Source: JACKHO01 sp041398745
GTDB lineage: Bacteria; Planctomycetota; Planctomycetia; Planctomycetales; Planctomycetaceae
NCBI GenBank assembly: GCA_041398745.1
Contig: JAWKUB010000002.1
Location: 744,001-808,000, forward strand
Length of the DNA: 64,000 bases
Reading direction: 5' to 3'
Under the pieces are notes generated by a model, which was not told the DNA's origin, ran no database searches, and worked only from the letters and a program-made list of their open reading frames with translations. Within the stretch, counting starts at the first letter, position 1, and the number at the start of each line of letters is the position of its first letter. Shown here piece after piece: positions 1 to 8,899 of the stretch. A program made the position numbers and the translations under genes.

Positions 1-3000
1 GTTGCCCTCATTCTGGTTGGCGTTGCCTCGGTAAACTGCAGCGGCGTTGTGGTTGCTCAAGCTCCAGTAACCGACCCACCTGAAGTTCAATTACTCCTTG
101 AAGGCGATGCAGTTGTTGCCAGCACATCTCCAATGTTGGCTGAATTGCTTCAGAATGTCCGGGACGAGAATCCCGCGTATGTTATTAGCTCAATCGATTA
201 CGAGGTGCTGGAATCGAAACCACTTTCGATACGCGCTACCGTTCGCGTGCGGATGCTCGATCCTGGCGGGGCACCATACATTTCACTGCCATTTTCGGGC
301 ATCGTGTTACGCAACGGTGCGAGTTGCCTGGTGGACGGGGAAACAACGGAACTCATTCCGTCAACAAGTGGTGATGCACTCCTCGTCCCCATGCCACAAG
401 ATCCCGCCATACGACGCCATCGAATTGAAATGGAGTTTGGACTACGTCCCGATGCCGAAGCAGATGGAGTGCTTCTACCACCAGTAATGGCAGCGACCTT
501 ACGAGCGCCCGCTGAGTTTTCCCCGCAAAACTTCGCACGACATGGAATGGTGCGTGAGGTCGAAGGAGAAGAAACGCTCGTGTTTCTGGGAAACGTCGAG
601 CGTCTGGTTCGGTCTCAAACAAATGACTCGTTGCCGATCAACGCGGGTGAGCTTACGGCTGACATGCAAGTTCGCCTGGACCGAAGACAGGCGTCGGTGA
701 AATGCAATTTGAATGTGAAACTCGCCGAGCAGGTTGCTTCCAGTGTTGAGTTATTGCTTCCCCATGGTTGTCGACTTCAGCAAATTGTTTCTCCAGAATT
801 AAAATCGTTTGACGTGGTGCGAAGTCGTCGTATTGGTGTTTGGCTGCATGTCGAGTTGGACCAGCCAATTGCGAATTTGACACTTCAGTATCAGGTTCCC
901 ATAGAGAACGCTGCAAATGGTTCTCTCATGGTTCCGCCGTTGCTGTCGTCACCGCTGGGGAATGTTCATCAGGCATTGCAACTTACACCAGGCACTGGAA
1001 CCAAGATTACGAGTGTCTCACCGGTCGGCGAGAACATCGATGCGGAGGGGGGAGTTGCATCAGCTTCTTCAGACTCTTGGAATCTGATCCTCGATGATCC
1101 ATGTAGTCTGCATGTGAATATCGACACGGTACCCATTGAAGCGACGGCTAAAATTATTGAACGATTGTCCGTAACTCGCGAAGAAGCTCAATATGAAGGG
1201 ACAGTGCTTCTGGATTCAATGAGACTCCCGCAATTTGTTCATCAACTCGAGCTTTCCCCCGACTGGTACATTCAGGATGTGCAAGTGGAGCAGTCAGGAG
1301 CCACCCGGACAGTTCGGTGGAGCCGCGAAGGGAGTCGAATGACGGTCTTCGTCCCTGATGGCGTGCCTGACAAACGAAGTTTGCACATTCGTGGAGTTCG
1401 ACCAGTTCAAACCGAAGTTTGGGAGAATCTTCCAGAAATCCGAGTGCCAGGTGTTACGGTTGGCGAGCGACAAATACTGGTGTATGACGACACAAAGTGG
1501 TCAGTGGAAGTGTCGACCGCTGGTGGAACTGTCATGACGACGTCAGCTCGCAAGAATAGTGATGATGGTTCAGGCGACGGAGAAAGTGAGCCAGCCATAC
1601 TTTCGCTTTCGTCAACAATTTCTCCGGAACAATTTCGAATTGTCCCGGGCCGCGAAGCTGCGCGTTCAGATAGCGTAACAATGCTGCTGTCCGATGAAGA
1701 GTCCCAATGGACGGTGATACAACAGGTTCACATCGAAGCATTGGAGGCAAAGCTCCGGCAGGTACAAATGCTTGTCCCGCCGGAGATTGTGCCAGAGATG
1801 GTGGTCTCGCCCCCATCGCTGCGCACGTCGATTGTGGATGAGGACAGCGGATTCTCCCGCATGACTATTGATGTGCCTCAGCGTTGGCGAGATGAGCTCA
1901 CCTTTTCAATTTCATGGACTGTCAGTCACGACGAATTGCTCTCAAAGGGACTGAACGAATGCATTGTCGAGTCGGCCGAAGAGGCGTCACAGTTTATCGT
2001 GCTGCCGGTAGATGCAGGTCTTCAGGTGGCTTCACGTAGCGGACGTAGTGTCTCGGGGGCCTCATTACCGCGCTGGACACCCACTCGCTGGACGAATCTT
2101 GTACGTCAGCGAGATGCTCTGTGTTACCAGGTTGTTGCACCGACAGCCCGATTTGAAACACAGGCGAGCGATCCCACAGCCGGACATATTCCGTGGGCGG
2201 AGCAAGTTGTGTGGATTCACCCCGATGGAACCAGCCATGGTGAATTGCGACTCTGGGGCCACTGTCATGAGAATTTTGCCTTGGAACTCGTCAAGGATAA
2301 GGAAACTGACATCGGCGAAATTGAGTCACTTTCCGACTCGCAAATTCGAGTCGACATGGACAGTTCCGATGGAGTTCAAACCATTAATGTTACGGACGTT
2401 GGTGGTGTGTTTGACATCATTGTGTATTGGCACAAGAACACTCCCTCAAATGCCGTGGCTTCGGCTCCGCATTTGAGAACGGTCGTGCCGCAACGAATGT
2501 TGACTACCGTCGTGACAACCGAGCAATGGCAGTTGGTAGCCCCCTCCGAAGCTCGGCCGCTGAGTGCTGTTGAGTCCTGCATTGTTCAATGGAAGGGCTA
2601 TATGGACTGTCTTGATGAGTCGATCAACGCCATTCCGGTGACCTCCAGCATCCTGGACAGGGTTCGAGAGATTCGACAAGAGTTAGACGAATTGCTGGCG
2701 GCACGTTCTGACGCGGAGGTTGCGTTGTTTCGAGAACACGTTGGCGAACTCGAAGATCGATGGCGCATCCTGCAGGAGAAACTTCCGATAACAATTCCTG
2801 AATCCGCACCAACGGTACGACAAGTCTGGGACAACGAATCAACAGGCAGAATTGAAGGTCAGTTTGTGACGCGACTCGTTACTAACCAGCCATTGAGTTC
2901 ACTGGAGTTTCTTCCGGCGCGCAAGTCCCCAGTTGATTGGCGTCGAGTCGGGTTCATTGCGCTGCTGTTCATTGCTGTTGTGGCGAAGTTTCAGGTCTCC

Positions 3001-3192
3001 CGCAGATTTCCGTTGCGGGAATGGTTTGCCGTGCATCCCTCGCTCGCCCTCGCAACCTTCGGGGTGGTATGGTGGACATGGCTGTCGCCGAGTGTCTTGG
3101 GATTTGTCATCTTCCTGTTGGGGGGAGTTCAATATCTGCTTGAACACCGAGCTGTGGAGTCCTCGCGCCCGAATGCGGGGCCTGGTGGATAG
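1..3192 (+). CDS. Large secreted/membrane hypothetical protein, 5' partial
   Basis: The reading frame is open from base 1. The first visible residues (VALILVGVASVNC, then VVAQA) look like the end of a signal peptide, so the true start lies upstream of the window and the GTG at 49 is internal. About 1,063 residues are visible. They are mostly beta-rich and acidic with no recognised domain, followed by a predicted coiled coil near visible residues 887-933 and two hydrophobic segments (about 980-1000 and 1014-1050), so the bulk is probably extracytoplasmic with a C-terminal membrane anchor. The squalene-cyclase-like gene follows 63 bases after the stop and is probably co-transcribed. Function unknown. 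Confidence 0.85.
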   Translation, partial: VALILVGVASVNCSGVVVAQAPVTDPPEVQLLLEGDAVVASTSPMLAELLQNVRDENPAYVISSIDYEVLESKPLSIRATVRVRMLDPGGAPYISLPFSGIVLRNGASCLVDGETTELIPSTSGDALLVPMPQDPAIRRHRIEMEFGLRPDAEADGVLLPPVMAATLRAPAEFSPQNFARHGMVREVEGEETLVFLGNVERLVRSQTNDSLPINAGELTADMQVRLDRRQASVKCNLNVKLAEQVASSVELLLPHGCRLQQIVSPELKSFDVVRSRRIGVWLHVELDQPIANLTLQYQVPIENAANGSLMVPPLLSSPLGNVHQALQLTPGTGTKITSVSPVGENIDAEGGVASASSDSWNLILDDPCSLHVNIDTVPIEATAKIIERLSVTREEAQYEGTVLLDSMRLPQFVHQLELSPDWYIQDVQVEQSGATRTVRWSREGSRMTVFVPDGVPDKRSLHIRGVRPVQTEVWENLPEIRVPGVTVGERQILVYDDTKWSVEVSTAGGTVMTTSARKNSDDGSGDGESEPAILSLSSTISPEQFRIVPGREAARSDSVTMLLSDEESQWTVIQQVHIEALEAKLRQVQMLVPPEIVPEMVVSPPSLRTSIVDEDSGFSRMTIDVPQRWRDELTFSISWTVSHDELLSKGLNECIVESAEEASQFIVLPVDAGLQVASRSGRSVSGASLPRWTPTRWTNLVRQRDALCYQVVAPTARFETQASDPTAGHIPWAEQVVWIHPDGTSHGELRLWGHCHENFALELVKDKETDIGEIESLSDSQIRVDMDSSDGVQTINVTDVGGVFDIIVYWHKNTPSNAVASAPHLRTVVPQRMLTTVVTTEQWQLVAPSEARPLSAVESCIVQWKGYMDCLDESINAIPVTSSILDRVREIRQELDELLAARSDAEVALFREHVGELEDRWRILQEKLPITIPESAPTVRQVWDNESTGRIEGQFVTRLVTNQPLSSLEFLPARKSPVDWRRVGFIALLFIAVVAKFQVSRRFPLREWFAVHPSLALATFGVVWWTWLSPSVLGFVIFLLGGVQYLLEHRAVESSRPNAGPGG

Positions 3193-3255
3193 TCCCTGTC
3201 AGTTCACCAGGCCTGTCTTTCAAATTCCCTTTCCGCTCATTCACGTTTGATCTTC

Positions 3256-4758
3256 ATGTCGGATTCGCCGGACACTTCTGAAAAAAAGCGTACGCTGCGA
3301 GTTCGCAAATCGATGCTGGAATTACAGCGACGCTTTTCGTTGAGTTATCGACTCTGGCAGGACTTGAAAGCGGGTTGGAAGGGTGCTTTGTTCAGCCTCG
3401 GTGTTCACGGGCTCCTGCTGCTGCTATTGAGTATTCTGGTATTCCAAATTATCCATCCTGAACCGATGATTTTGTATATGGGCTGGGCGACAGTTGTTGA
3501 TGACGCTGACGACAAAGAAGAAGACACAGAACCAGTCGTTGAGCCCATTCACATCCCCTCTTTGGGCATGTCGCGTCCAACGGAGACGCAAGACACGAAT
3601 ACCGATCCTGACCGTAACGATCCAAAACCGGTCGAACGTCCCGGCGTAAATCCGGTGGCGGTGTCCAACTCATTGCAGAACCGACCGAAGTGGACTGGAA
3701 ACACACGTGAGGGTGGCCCAAAGGATGAGGACCTCCGCAAGTCGCTGGATGCCGCCTTGAAGTGGATTGTCCGTCAACAACAGGCCGATGGGCACTGGAG
3801 TTTGACCGGCCCCTATCCCGACGCAGGAACCGTGGAGACAGACACTGGTGCAACGGCACTCGCGTTGCTCTGCCTGCTGGGTGATGGCAACACGCATGAG
3901 AATGGAATTTATTCGCAGCAGGTCAACAAAGGGATTCAGTGGCTCATTGGCCAGCAGCATCCTGACGGCGACCTGTTCGACATTCTCGAACAGGGGCGCG
4001 AAGCGCATTTCTACTCGCATGCACAAGCCACCATTGTGCTCTGTGAAGCACTGGCCCTCACGCATGATCCCGCCCTACGACCGCCTGCTGAGAAGGCTGT
4101 GGAATTCCTCGTGCGTGCTCAGAACCCCAAATGGGGCGGCTGGAAGTACCGCCCTCTCTCCGAGTCCGGCATTGGCGATTTGTCAGTTACTGGCTGGGTG
4201 CTGATGGCCCTGCATACGGCTCGTATGGCGGATATTGAAGTAGACCTGGAAACATATCGACTGGCCGACCTGTTCATTACGTCTGTACAGGAAAACGAAA
4301 TTGACGGGTCGCACTACAAGTACCGGCCTGACTTGCCTGCCGAAGAATCGCAACGGCTATCCATGTCGGCCGAAGGATTGCTCTGCCGCCAGTGGCTGGG
4401 CTGGCCGAAGGACAATTTTGACTTGAAGCGTGGCGTCAACTTTCTGCAGCAGGAGCAGAACCGACCTGAATGGCTGGCCCATCGTCGCAATGTTTATGCG
4501 TGGTATTACATCGCACAGACGCTGCACAATTTGGGTGGTCCTCAATGGGAACAATGGTTCCCTCCTGTGCAGCAAATGATTTTGAGCAATCAGATTTCCG
4601 CCGGACCCACCACAGGCAGTTGGCATCCTCATCGACCTGAAGGAGCCTTTCACGAACGCTCACACGACGCAGGCCGCCTCTACATGACGGCAATGTGCGT
4701 ACTCATTCTCGAAACACCGCAAAGGCACGCGCCGGTGTATGACACAACGGCTGAGTGA
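3256..4758 (+). CDS. Membrane-anchored squalene-cyclase/prenyltransferase-like repeat protein
   Basis: I chose the ATG at 3256 (MSDSPDTSEK) over an in-frame TTG nine bases upstream. The 500-residue protein has a cytoplasmic basic head, one transmembrane helix at about residues 44-68, a Pro/Glu-rich linker, and from about residue 160 repeated segments such as ALKWIVRQQQADGHWSL, GIQWLIGQQHPDGDL and AVEFLVRAQNPKWGGW. These are QW-like repeats of the alpha/alpha-barrel squalene cyclase/prenyltransferase fold. The cyclase DxDD acid motif is not seen, so an enzymatic role is doubtful; a binding or scaffold domain outside the membrane is more likely. It ends 9 bases before the convergent gene. Confidence 0.85.
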   Translation: MSDSPDTSEKKRTLRVRKSMLELQRRFSLSYRLWQDLKAGWKGALFSLGVHGLLLLLLSILVFQIIHPEPMILYMGWATVVDDADDKEEDTEPVVEPIHIPSLGMSRPTETQDTNTDPDRNDPKPVERPGVNPVAVSNSLQNRPKWTGNTREGGPKDEDLRKSLDAALKWIVRQQQADGHWSLTGPYPDAGTVETDTGATALALLCLLGDGNTHENGIYSQQVNKGIQWLIGQQHPDGDLFDILEQGREAHFYSHAQATIVLCEALALTHDPALRPPAEKAVEFLVRAQNPKWGGWKYRPLSESGIGDLSVTGWVLMALHTARMADIEVDLETYRLADLFITSVQENEIDGSHYKYRPDLPAEESQRLSMSAEGLLCRQWLGWPKDNFDLKRGVNFLQQEQNRPEWLAHRRNVYAWYYIAQTLHNLGGPQWEQWFPPVQQMILSNQISAGPTTGSWHPHRPEGAFHERSHDAGRLYMTAMCVLILETPQRHAPVYDTTAE

Positions 4759-4767
4759 CCTTGCTCG

Positions 4768-5715
4768 TTAGAATAACTGCCAGGCCTTGCTTTCGAATTC
4801 TGCGTGAATGGTTGGATCATTCGCGCGTGCGATGAGGTCGTAATAGGCATAGGGATACTTAAACACGTGCCCAATCCCGAGAGTTTTGGCGCCGCGTTTC
4901 TGCCAGTATTCTGCTTCGTTGGGACGGAGTTTGCTGAACTTGTGGTCCATGATTTTTCGATCATCCGGCTGCGGTCCCTTACGGGTGACGGTGACGTATT
5001 TGCGAAACGCGGTGCGACAGCTTTCGGCCCATTCCTCATCGCCCATCGCTGCCAGTTCCACGAGCGACTGGCCAAACGTCAGCATATGTCCGGCGAATCC
5101 CTGGCCGAAGCCGACGAAGCGGTCGATGGAGTCACTCGCTTCCTTCAGGATATAGCGGGAGGCAGCCACTTCGTCGGAAAATGGTGGTGGATCGACATCG
5201 GCGTCGGGCGCCTCGTCACGCCAGGGCGTGAACGCACGAATGAGGCGGCAAACTCCGTCAACACGTTCGCGTGTAGCCGTTTCGGGAAGTATTCGAAACG
5301 CCTTGATGGCATGCATAGCGAAAATGGCGTCATGCCCGACTTGCCGCAATACGCCACCTCCCTCGGCCAACGCTTTGCCCACTTGCTCGGCCGCGTCTTC
5401 GACACGGTCGTTTTCCGGGAATGGCTGGCACAACTTGGTCGGAGCCCAGTTCAGGTCAAAGAGTTCGACAATTCGATTGGTGGCCGCTTCTTCGAATTTG
5501 TTGTTCACGCACATCAGGTGCGCCGAAATGAGCGCCGCGCCACGATGACCATCGGAGAAGTAGTTCATTTCCGGCGAACGTGCCAGCGCATTAATGCCCA
5601 GCCGAATGAGGCGATTCCCGTCGAGAACGCCTTCGTCCCCCAATGCCGCACCACGAGGAAGTAGCAGTCCACCAACAGCCGCAGCACTACCAATTGCAAA
5701 TTCACGACGGTTCAT
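4768..5715 (-). CDS. Tat-exported helical hypothetical protein
   Basis: The start is the ATG at 5715, preceded by a good GGAGG Shine-Dalgarno; the longer in-frame extension upstream is unlikely. The N-terminus MNRREFAIGSAAAVGG is a twin-arginine leader ending near ALG. The 315-residue product is alanine-rich and apparently all-helical, with no cysteine motif or known catalytic signature that I recognise. It lies 154 bases downstream of the DUF1592 cytochrome-like gene on the same strand, in the place where a DUF1552 partner is often found, so a joint role in periplasmic catabolism is possible but only inferred. Confidence 0.8.
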   Translation of the reverse strand: MNRREFAIGSAAAVGGLLLPRGAALGDEGVLDGNRLIRLGINALARSPEMNYFSDGHRGAALISAHLMCVNNKFEEAATNRIVELFDLNWAPTKLCQPFPENDRVEDAAEQVGKALAEGGGVLRQVGHDAIFAMHAIKAFRILPETATRERVDGVCRLIRAFTPWRDEAPDADVDPPPFSDEVAASRYILKEASDSIDRFVGFGQGFAGHMLTFGQSLVELAAMGDEEWAESCRTAFRKYVTVTRKGPQPDDRKIMDHKFSKLRPNEAEYWQKRGAKTLGIGHVFKYPYAYYDLIARANDPTIHAEFESKAWQLF

Positions 5716-5869
5716 GATGCCTCCTTCGACTTTCGTGCAAACCACTGGTAATTGTACGGGATTGTCGTACCCGAATGGGAGGGCGACGCTCCTGCGGAGC
5801 CACACGTAGATCACTCTGCGCCGACTTGGGAGTTCGGCTCGGTAGAAACGCAGCGCTGCGTGACCCACG

Positions 5870-8416
5870 TTACCGATTTCGAAACAACTCCGACGTCGCG
5901 ACGAACTGAATGAGTGAACTGACGGTGCGATCGTGTTCCTGCATATGCTTCACAGCCGCTTGAACCTGGACCTGATCGGCAATGCCGAGTTCGCGTCCCA
6001 GGGCGTAGGTGAATACCTTTCCGGCCAGGCAATTCAGGAAGAGTTCTTCCCGCTCCACGAGCGCATTCTGGAGTCCTTCCACACCGACGAAATCGGTTCC
6101 ATCAGGGAGGACGGCGGAGGCGTCGATGAGCGGGTCGTTCTGACCAATGCGGCCTTTGTAGCCGAATCCCTCCTGAGTTCGGTATTCACCGGCTGCGTTG
6201 AAGTTTTCGAGCGAGAATCCCAGAGGATCAATTTTGCTGTGGCATCGGGCACACTGTGGCAATTCACGATGAATTTCCAGCCGCTGGCGCACGGTCGCTT
6301 TGTCGATGCCGGGAACCTTCGGCGCAATGTCGCCTGCATTCGCAACCGGTAGACCGGGGTCTGTTCCCAGAATGTTCTTGAGAATCCATGTCCCTCGCTT
6401 CACCGGAGACGTGCGGGTGCCGTTGGAGGTAATGGTTAACACGGAGGCTTGAGTCACGACCCCACCGCGGGGAACTCCTTCCGGCAAAGGGACTCGTCGA
6501 AACTCGTCACCACGGACGTTTGGAATGCCGTAGTAGCGGGCGAGTCGTTCATTGACGACGGCAAAGTCCGACTTCACAAGGTTCATGGCACTTTCATTGC
6601 TTCGCAATACTTCGGCGAAGAACGCTTCCGACTCACCGACAATGGAGGTCTCCAAATGCCGGTCGTACTTGGGATACAAATCAGCGGCAGGTGGATTGGC
6701 ACCGACTTCACGCAGCCCCAGCCATTGGCCGGCGAAGTTTTTGACAAACTGTTCGGACTTCGGGTCGGCCAGCATCCTTTCGACTTGTTGATGGATGACT
6801 TCCGGCGAATCGAGCTTCCCCTGTTCCGCCAGTTGCAGCAGCGATTCATCAGGCATGGAGGACCAGAGGAAGTACGAGAGTCGGGAGGCAAGTTCGAACT
6901 GCGTCAGTTCGCGGCGATCCTGTGGTGCGGAAGGTTCGCTGAGGTAAAGGAAGTGCGGTGAGCAAAGTACAGCAATCAGCGGTGTCTTGATGGCCTGTTC
7001 CAATGTTTCTTCCGGGTCCCGGTGCGCCGTGAAGAGATCAACCTTGGCCTGCACTTCCGCCTCGGTCACTGGTCGGCGATACGCACGACGCATGAAGCGT
7101 TGCAGCACTTCGCGCACGTAACCCACTTCATTTTGATTGAGTGTCTCAGATGAAATGAGGATTTCTTGGTGGCTCGCTGGCGGCCATGCGTCGTAAACGG
7201 GGCCTTCAATTTCGAACCAGTCAACCCACAGCTCCGGTCGCGCGAACGTGTCGCCCGATTGCATCCAGAAGTTCTCCAGTTCACGTGGAATGCTGTACGC
7301 ATACTGAATGGTGACCCCCGCTTTTTCGGTCGTGAATCGAGTCCGGACTTCGTAAATCCCCGGTTCGTCAACGGAATCTGGGACATCGAACTCAGCAACG
7401 ACTTCCGGTTGTCCGCCGAGATTTTTGATGAGCTTCAGACGCGGCGGGCCGTAGTCGTACATTGGAGCCGTACGAAAATGTTCCAGATCCCGTTCGAACG
7501 CTTCCCGGTGATACTTCTCCCCCTTGGGGTTCTTCTCGATTTGGTCCAGCATCCGCTTTTCAAGCGCCAGTCGGGCTGATTCCACTACGGCGTCTCGGTC
7601 GGGGACAATACCTCCCGCCCGAATTCGGATGATGTATTCCCCTTCGACCGGCATTTGAAAATCACGGGCATTGAGATTGCGGTCCCAGCTTTCGTGGTGC
7701 ATGACCTTGAAGCCGTCTTTGACTTCATTTTTGCCGCCATTCACGATGATGCGTTGCCCGTCGTAGGTCACCCGATTTGAATCGGAATCTCCGGAGTCGG
7801 GCTGAATGCGCCATTTCAATGCCTCAGGCTGTGCTCCTTCGACAATGGCTTCGTCCAGAATTTTCCGTGCGGAAGCCAGGTAGAGTTCCATCAGCAGAGG
7901 GCTGACAGTCAAAGCTCGACCGTTGTTGTCGAATCCACCAGCCGGAGGATCTTGCGGGAATCCCGACACGTCGGCATTCACACCAATGAGATCACGAATG
8001 GTGTTGCGATACTCATTGCGGTTCAGTCGTCGTAACACAATGGTGGAATCACGACGAATGAGTTCCGCCCGTACCATTTGCTGTGTAATCCAGTCCACAA
8101 CTTCGGCGACGTTCTCGGGCTTGGGTTGTGGTTCGTCTTCGGGCGGCATTTCGTGGCTGTTGAGCACGTTGACCACTTCACCCCAATGCTGCTTCGATTC
8201 GAGTCCCAGGAACTCATTCGGAAGTTGCTCATCAACCCGGAACTCCGCTTGTTGGTCGTCCGGGCCGTGGCAGCGCAGGCAGTGCTCCTTGAGAAATGGG
8301 GCGACCTTGGCTGAAAAGCCCGTAGCGTCAGGCTCCCACACGGGTTCGTCTGCAGCAGCGGACAAAGGGAGGATCGACAACAATGCGAACCAGGCTGCAC
8401 GAGGAATAACAAACAT
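5870..8416 (-). CDS. DUF1592-family (DUF1587/1595/1592/1588/1585) cytochrome-like protein
   Basis: The 848-residue protein starts with a Sec signal peptide (ending near SAAADEP). A first haem-type motif CLRCH lies near residue 46 and a second, CARCH, near residue 718. Between them the characteristic planctomycete order can be read: DUF1587 (RRLNRNEYRNTIRDLIGV), DUF1595 (FMRRAYRRPVT), DUF1592 (ELASRLSYFLWSSMPDE), DUF1588 (GVPRGGVVTQASVLTITSNG) and DUF1585 at the C-terminus. Such proteins are periplasmic and thought to act in redox or polysaccharide-linked metabolism; the reaction is unknown. The usual DUF1552 neighbour is absent here. Confidence 0.95.
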   Translation of the reverse strand: MFVIPRAAWFALLSILPLSAAADEPVWEPDATGFSAKVAPFLKEHCLRCHGPDDQQAEFRVDEQLPNEFLGLESKQHWGEVVNVLNSHEMPPEDEPQPKPENVAEVVDWITQQMVRAELIRRDSTIVLRRLNRNEYRNTIRDLIGVNADVSGFPQDPPAGGFDNNGRALTVSPLLMELYLASARKILDEAIVEGAQPEALKWRIQPDSGDSDSNRVTYDGQRIIVNGGKNEVKDGFKVMHHESWDRNLNARDFQMPVEGEYIIRIRAGGIVPDRDAVVESARLALEKRMLDQIEKNPKGEKYHREAFERDLEHFRTAPMYDYGPPRLKLIKNLGGQPEVVAEFDVPDSVDEPGIYEVRTRFTTEKAGVTIQYAYSIPRELENFWMQSGDTFARPELWVDWFEIEGPVYDAWPPASHQEILISSETLNQNEVGYVREVLQRFMRRAYRRPVTEAEVQAKVDLFTAHRDPEETLEQAIKTPLIAVLCSPHFLYLSEPSAPQDRRELTQFELASRLSYFLWSSMPDESLLQLAEQGKLDSPEVIHQQVERMLADPKSEQFVKNFAGQWLGLREVGANPPAADLYPKYDRHLETSIVGESEAFFAEVLRSNESAMNLVKSDFAVVNERLARYYGIPNVRGDEFRRVPLPEGVPRGGVVTQASVLTITSNGTRTSPVKRGTWILKNILGTDPGLPVANAGDIAPKVPGIDKATVRQRLEIHRELPQCARCHSKIDPLGFSLENFNAAGEYRTQEGFGYKGRIGQNDPLIDASAVLPDGTDFVGVEGLQNALVEREELFLNCLAGKVFTYALGRELGIADQVQVQAAVKHMQEHDRTVSSLIQFVATSELFRNR

Positions 8417-8458
8417 TGAAAAGCTCGCCGGGAATGAACGGAATGTGCAACGCGTTGG

Positions 8459-8806
8459 CTAATCGAAGTGTTCGTCACTGGGATCGAACTTGGGCACGAC
8501 GAAGTTGATGATTTTCATTTTACCGATGGCACGGTGGCGTGTACCGGGGGGAATGAGGAAGCACATGCCGGGTTTGAGTGGAATCCGTTCGTCGTCGAGT
8601 TGCATTTGCGCCGTCGGTTCACACTCCAGAATGAAGTACGTCTCGGTCAGCGTGTTGTGGTAGTGGACTTTGGCGTCCTCATCGATTTCCGTGACATGCA
8701 CTGTCGCGGGGTATTCAGGGACATCGGCGAAGGCGCGGCGGGCCGTACCACACGGGCAGGGAGTTCCCGGCAGTTCGGAGAAGTCTACGACTCGATATCC
8801 CGGCAT
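8459..8806 (-). CDS. Small cupin-domain protein
   Basis: A single-domain cupin of about 115 residues. Motif 1 is VHYHNTLTETYFILE (two histidines plus a glutamate) and motif 2 is PPGTRHRA, which together form a typical metal site in a beta-barrel. I placed the start at 8806 (MPGYRVVDFSELPG); an ATG at 8836 (MDNSKER) is an alternative, since neither has a convincing ribosome-binding site. It lies 42 bases upstream of the DUF1592 gene and downstream of the phosphohexomutase, on the same strand. Substrate unknown; small cupins of this kind often bind or isomerise sugars or organic acids. Confidence 0.88.
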   Translation of the reverse strand: MPGYRVVDFSELPGTPCPCGTARRAFADVPEYPATVHVTEIDEDAKVHYHNTLTETYFILECEPTAQMQLDDERIPLKPGMCFLIPPGTRHRAIGKMKIINFVVPKFDPSDEHFD

Positions 8807-8899
8807 GGCAGTGACTCGCTCTTTCGAATTGTCCATTTCGTGGAAGCATGCCGACGCTGCTGCGCGACGTGGGCATGGCACGGTCCAACCGCATTTCCA

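Noticed and set aside
4804..5664. 286-codon plus-strand ORF
   Set aside because: It is antisense to the Tat protein gene, which has a twin-arginine leader and a strong ribosome-binding site; the antisense frame has no motif.
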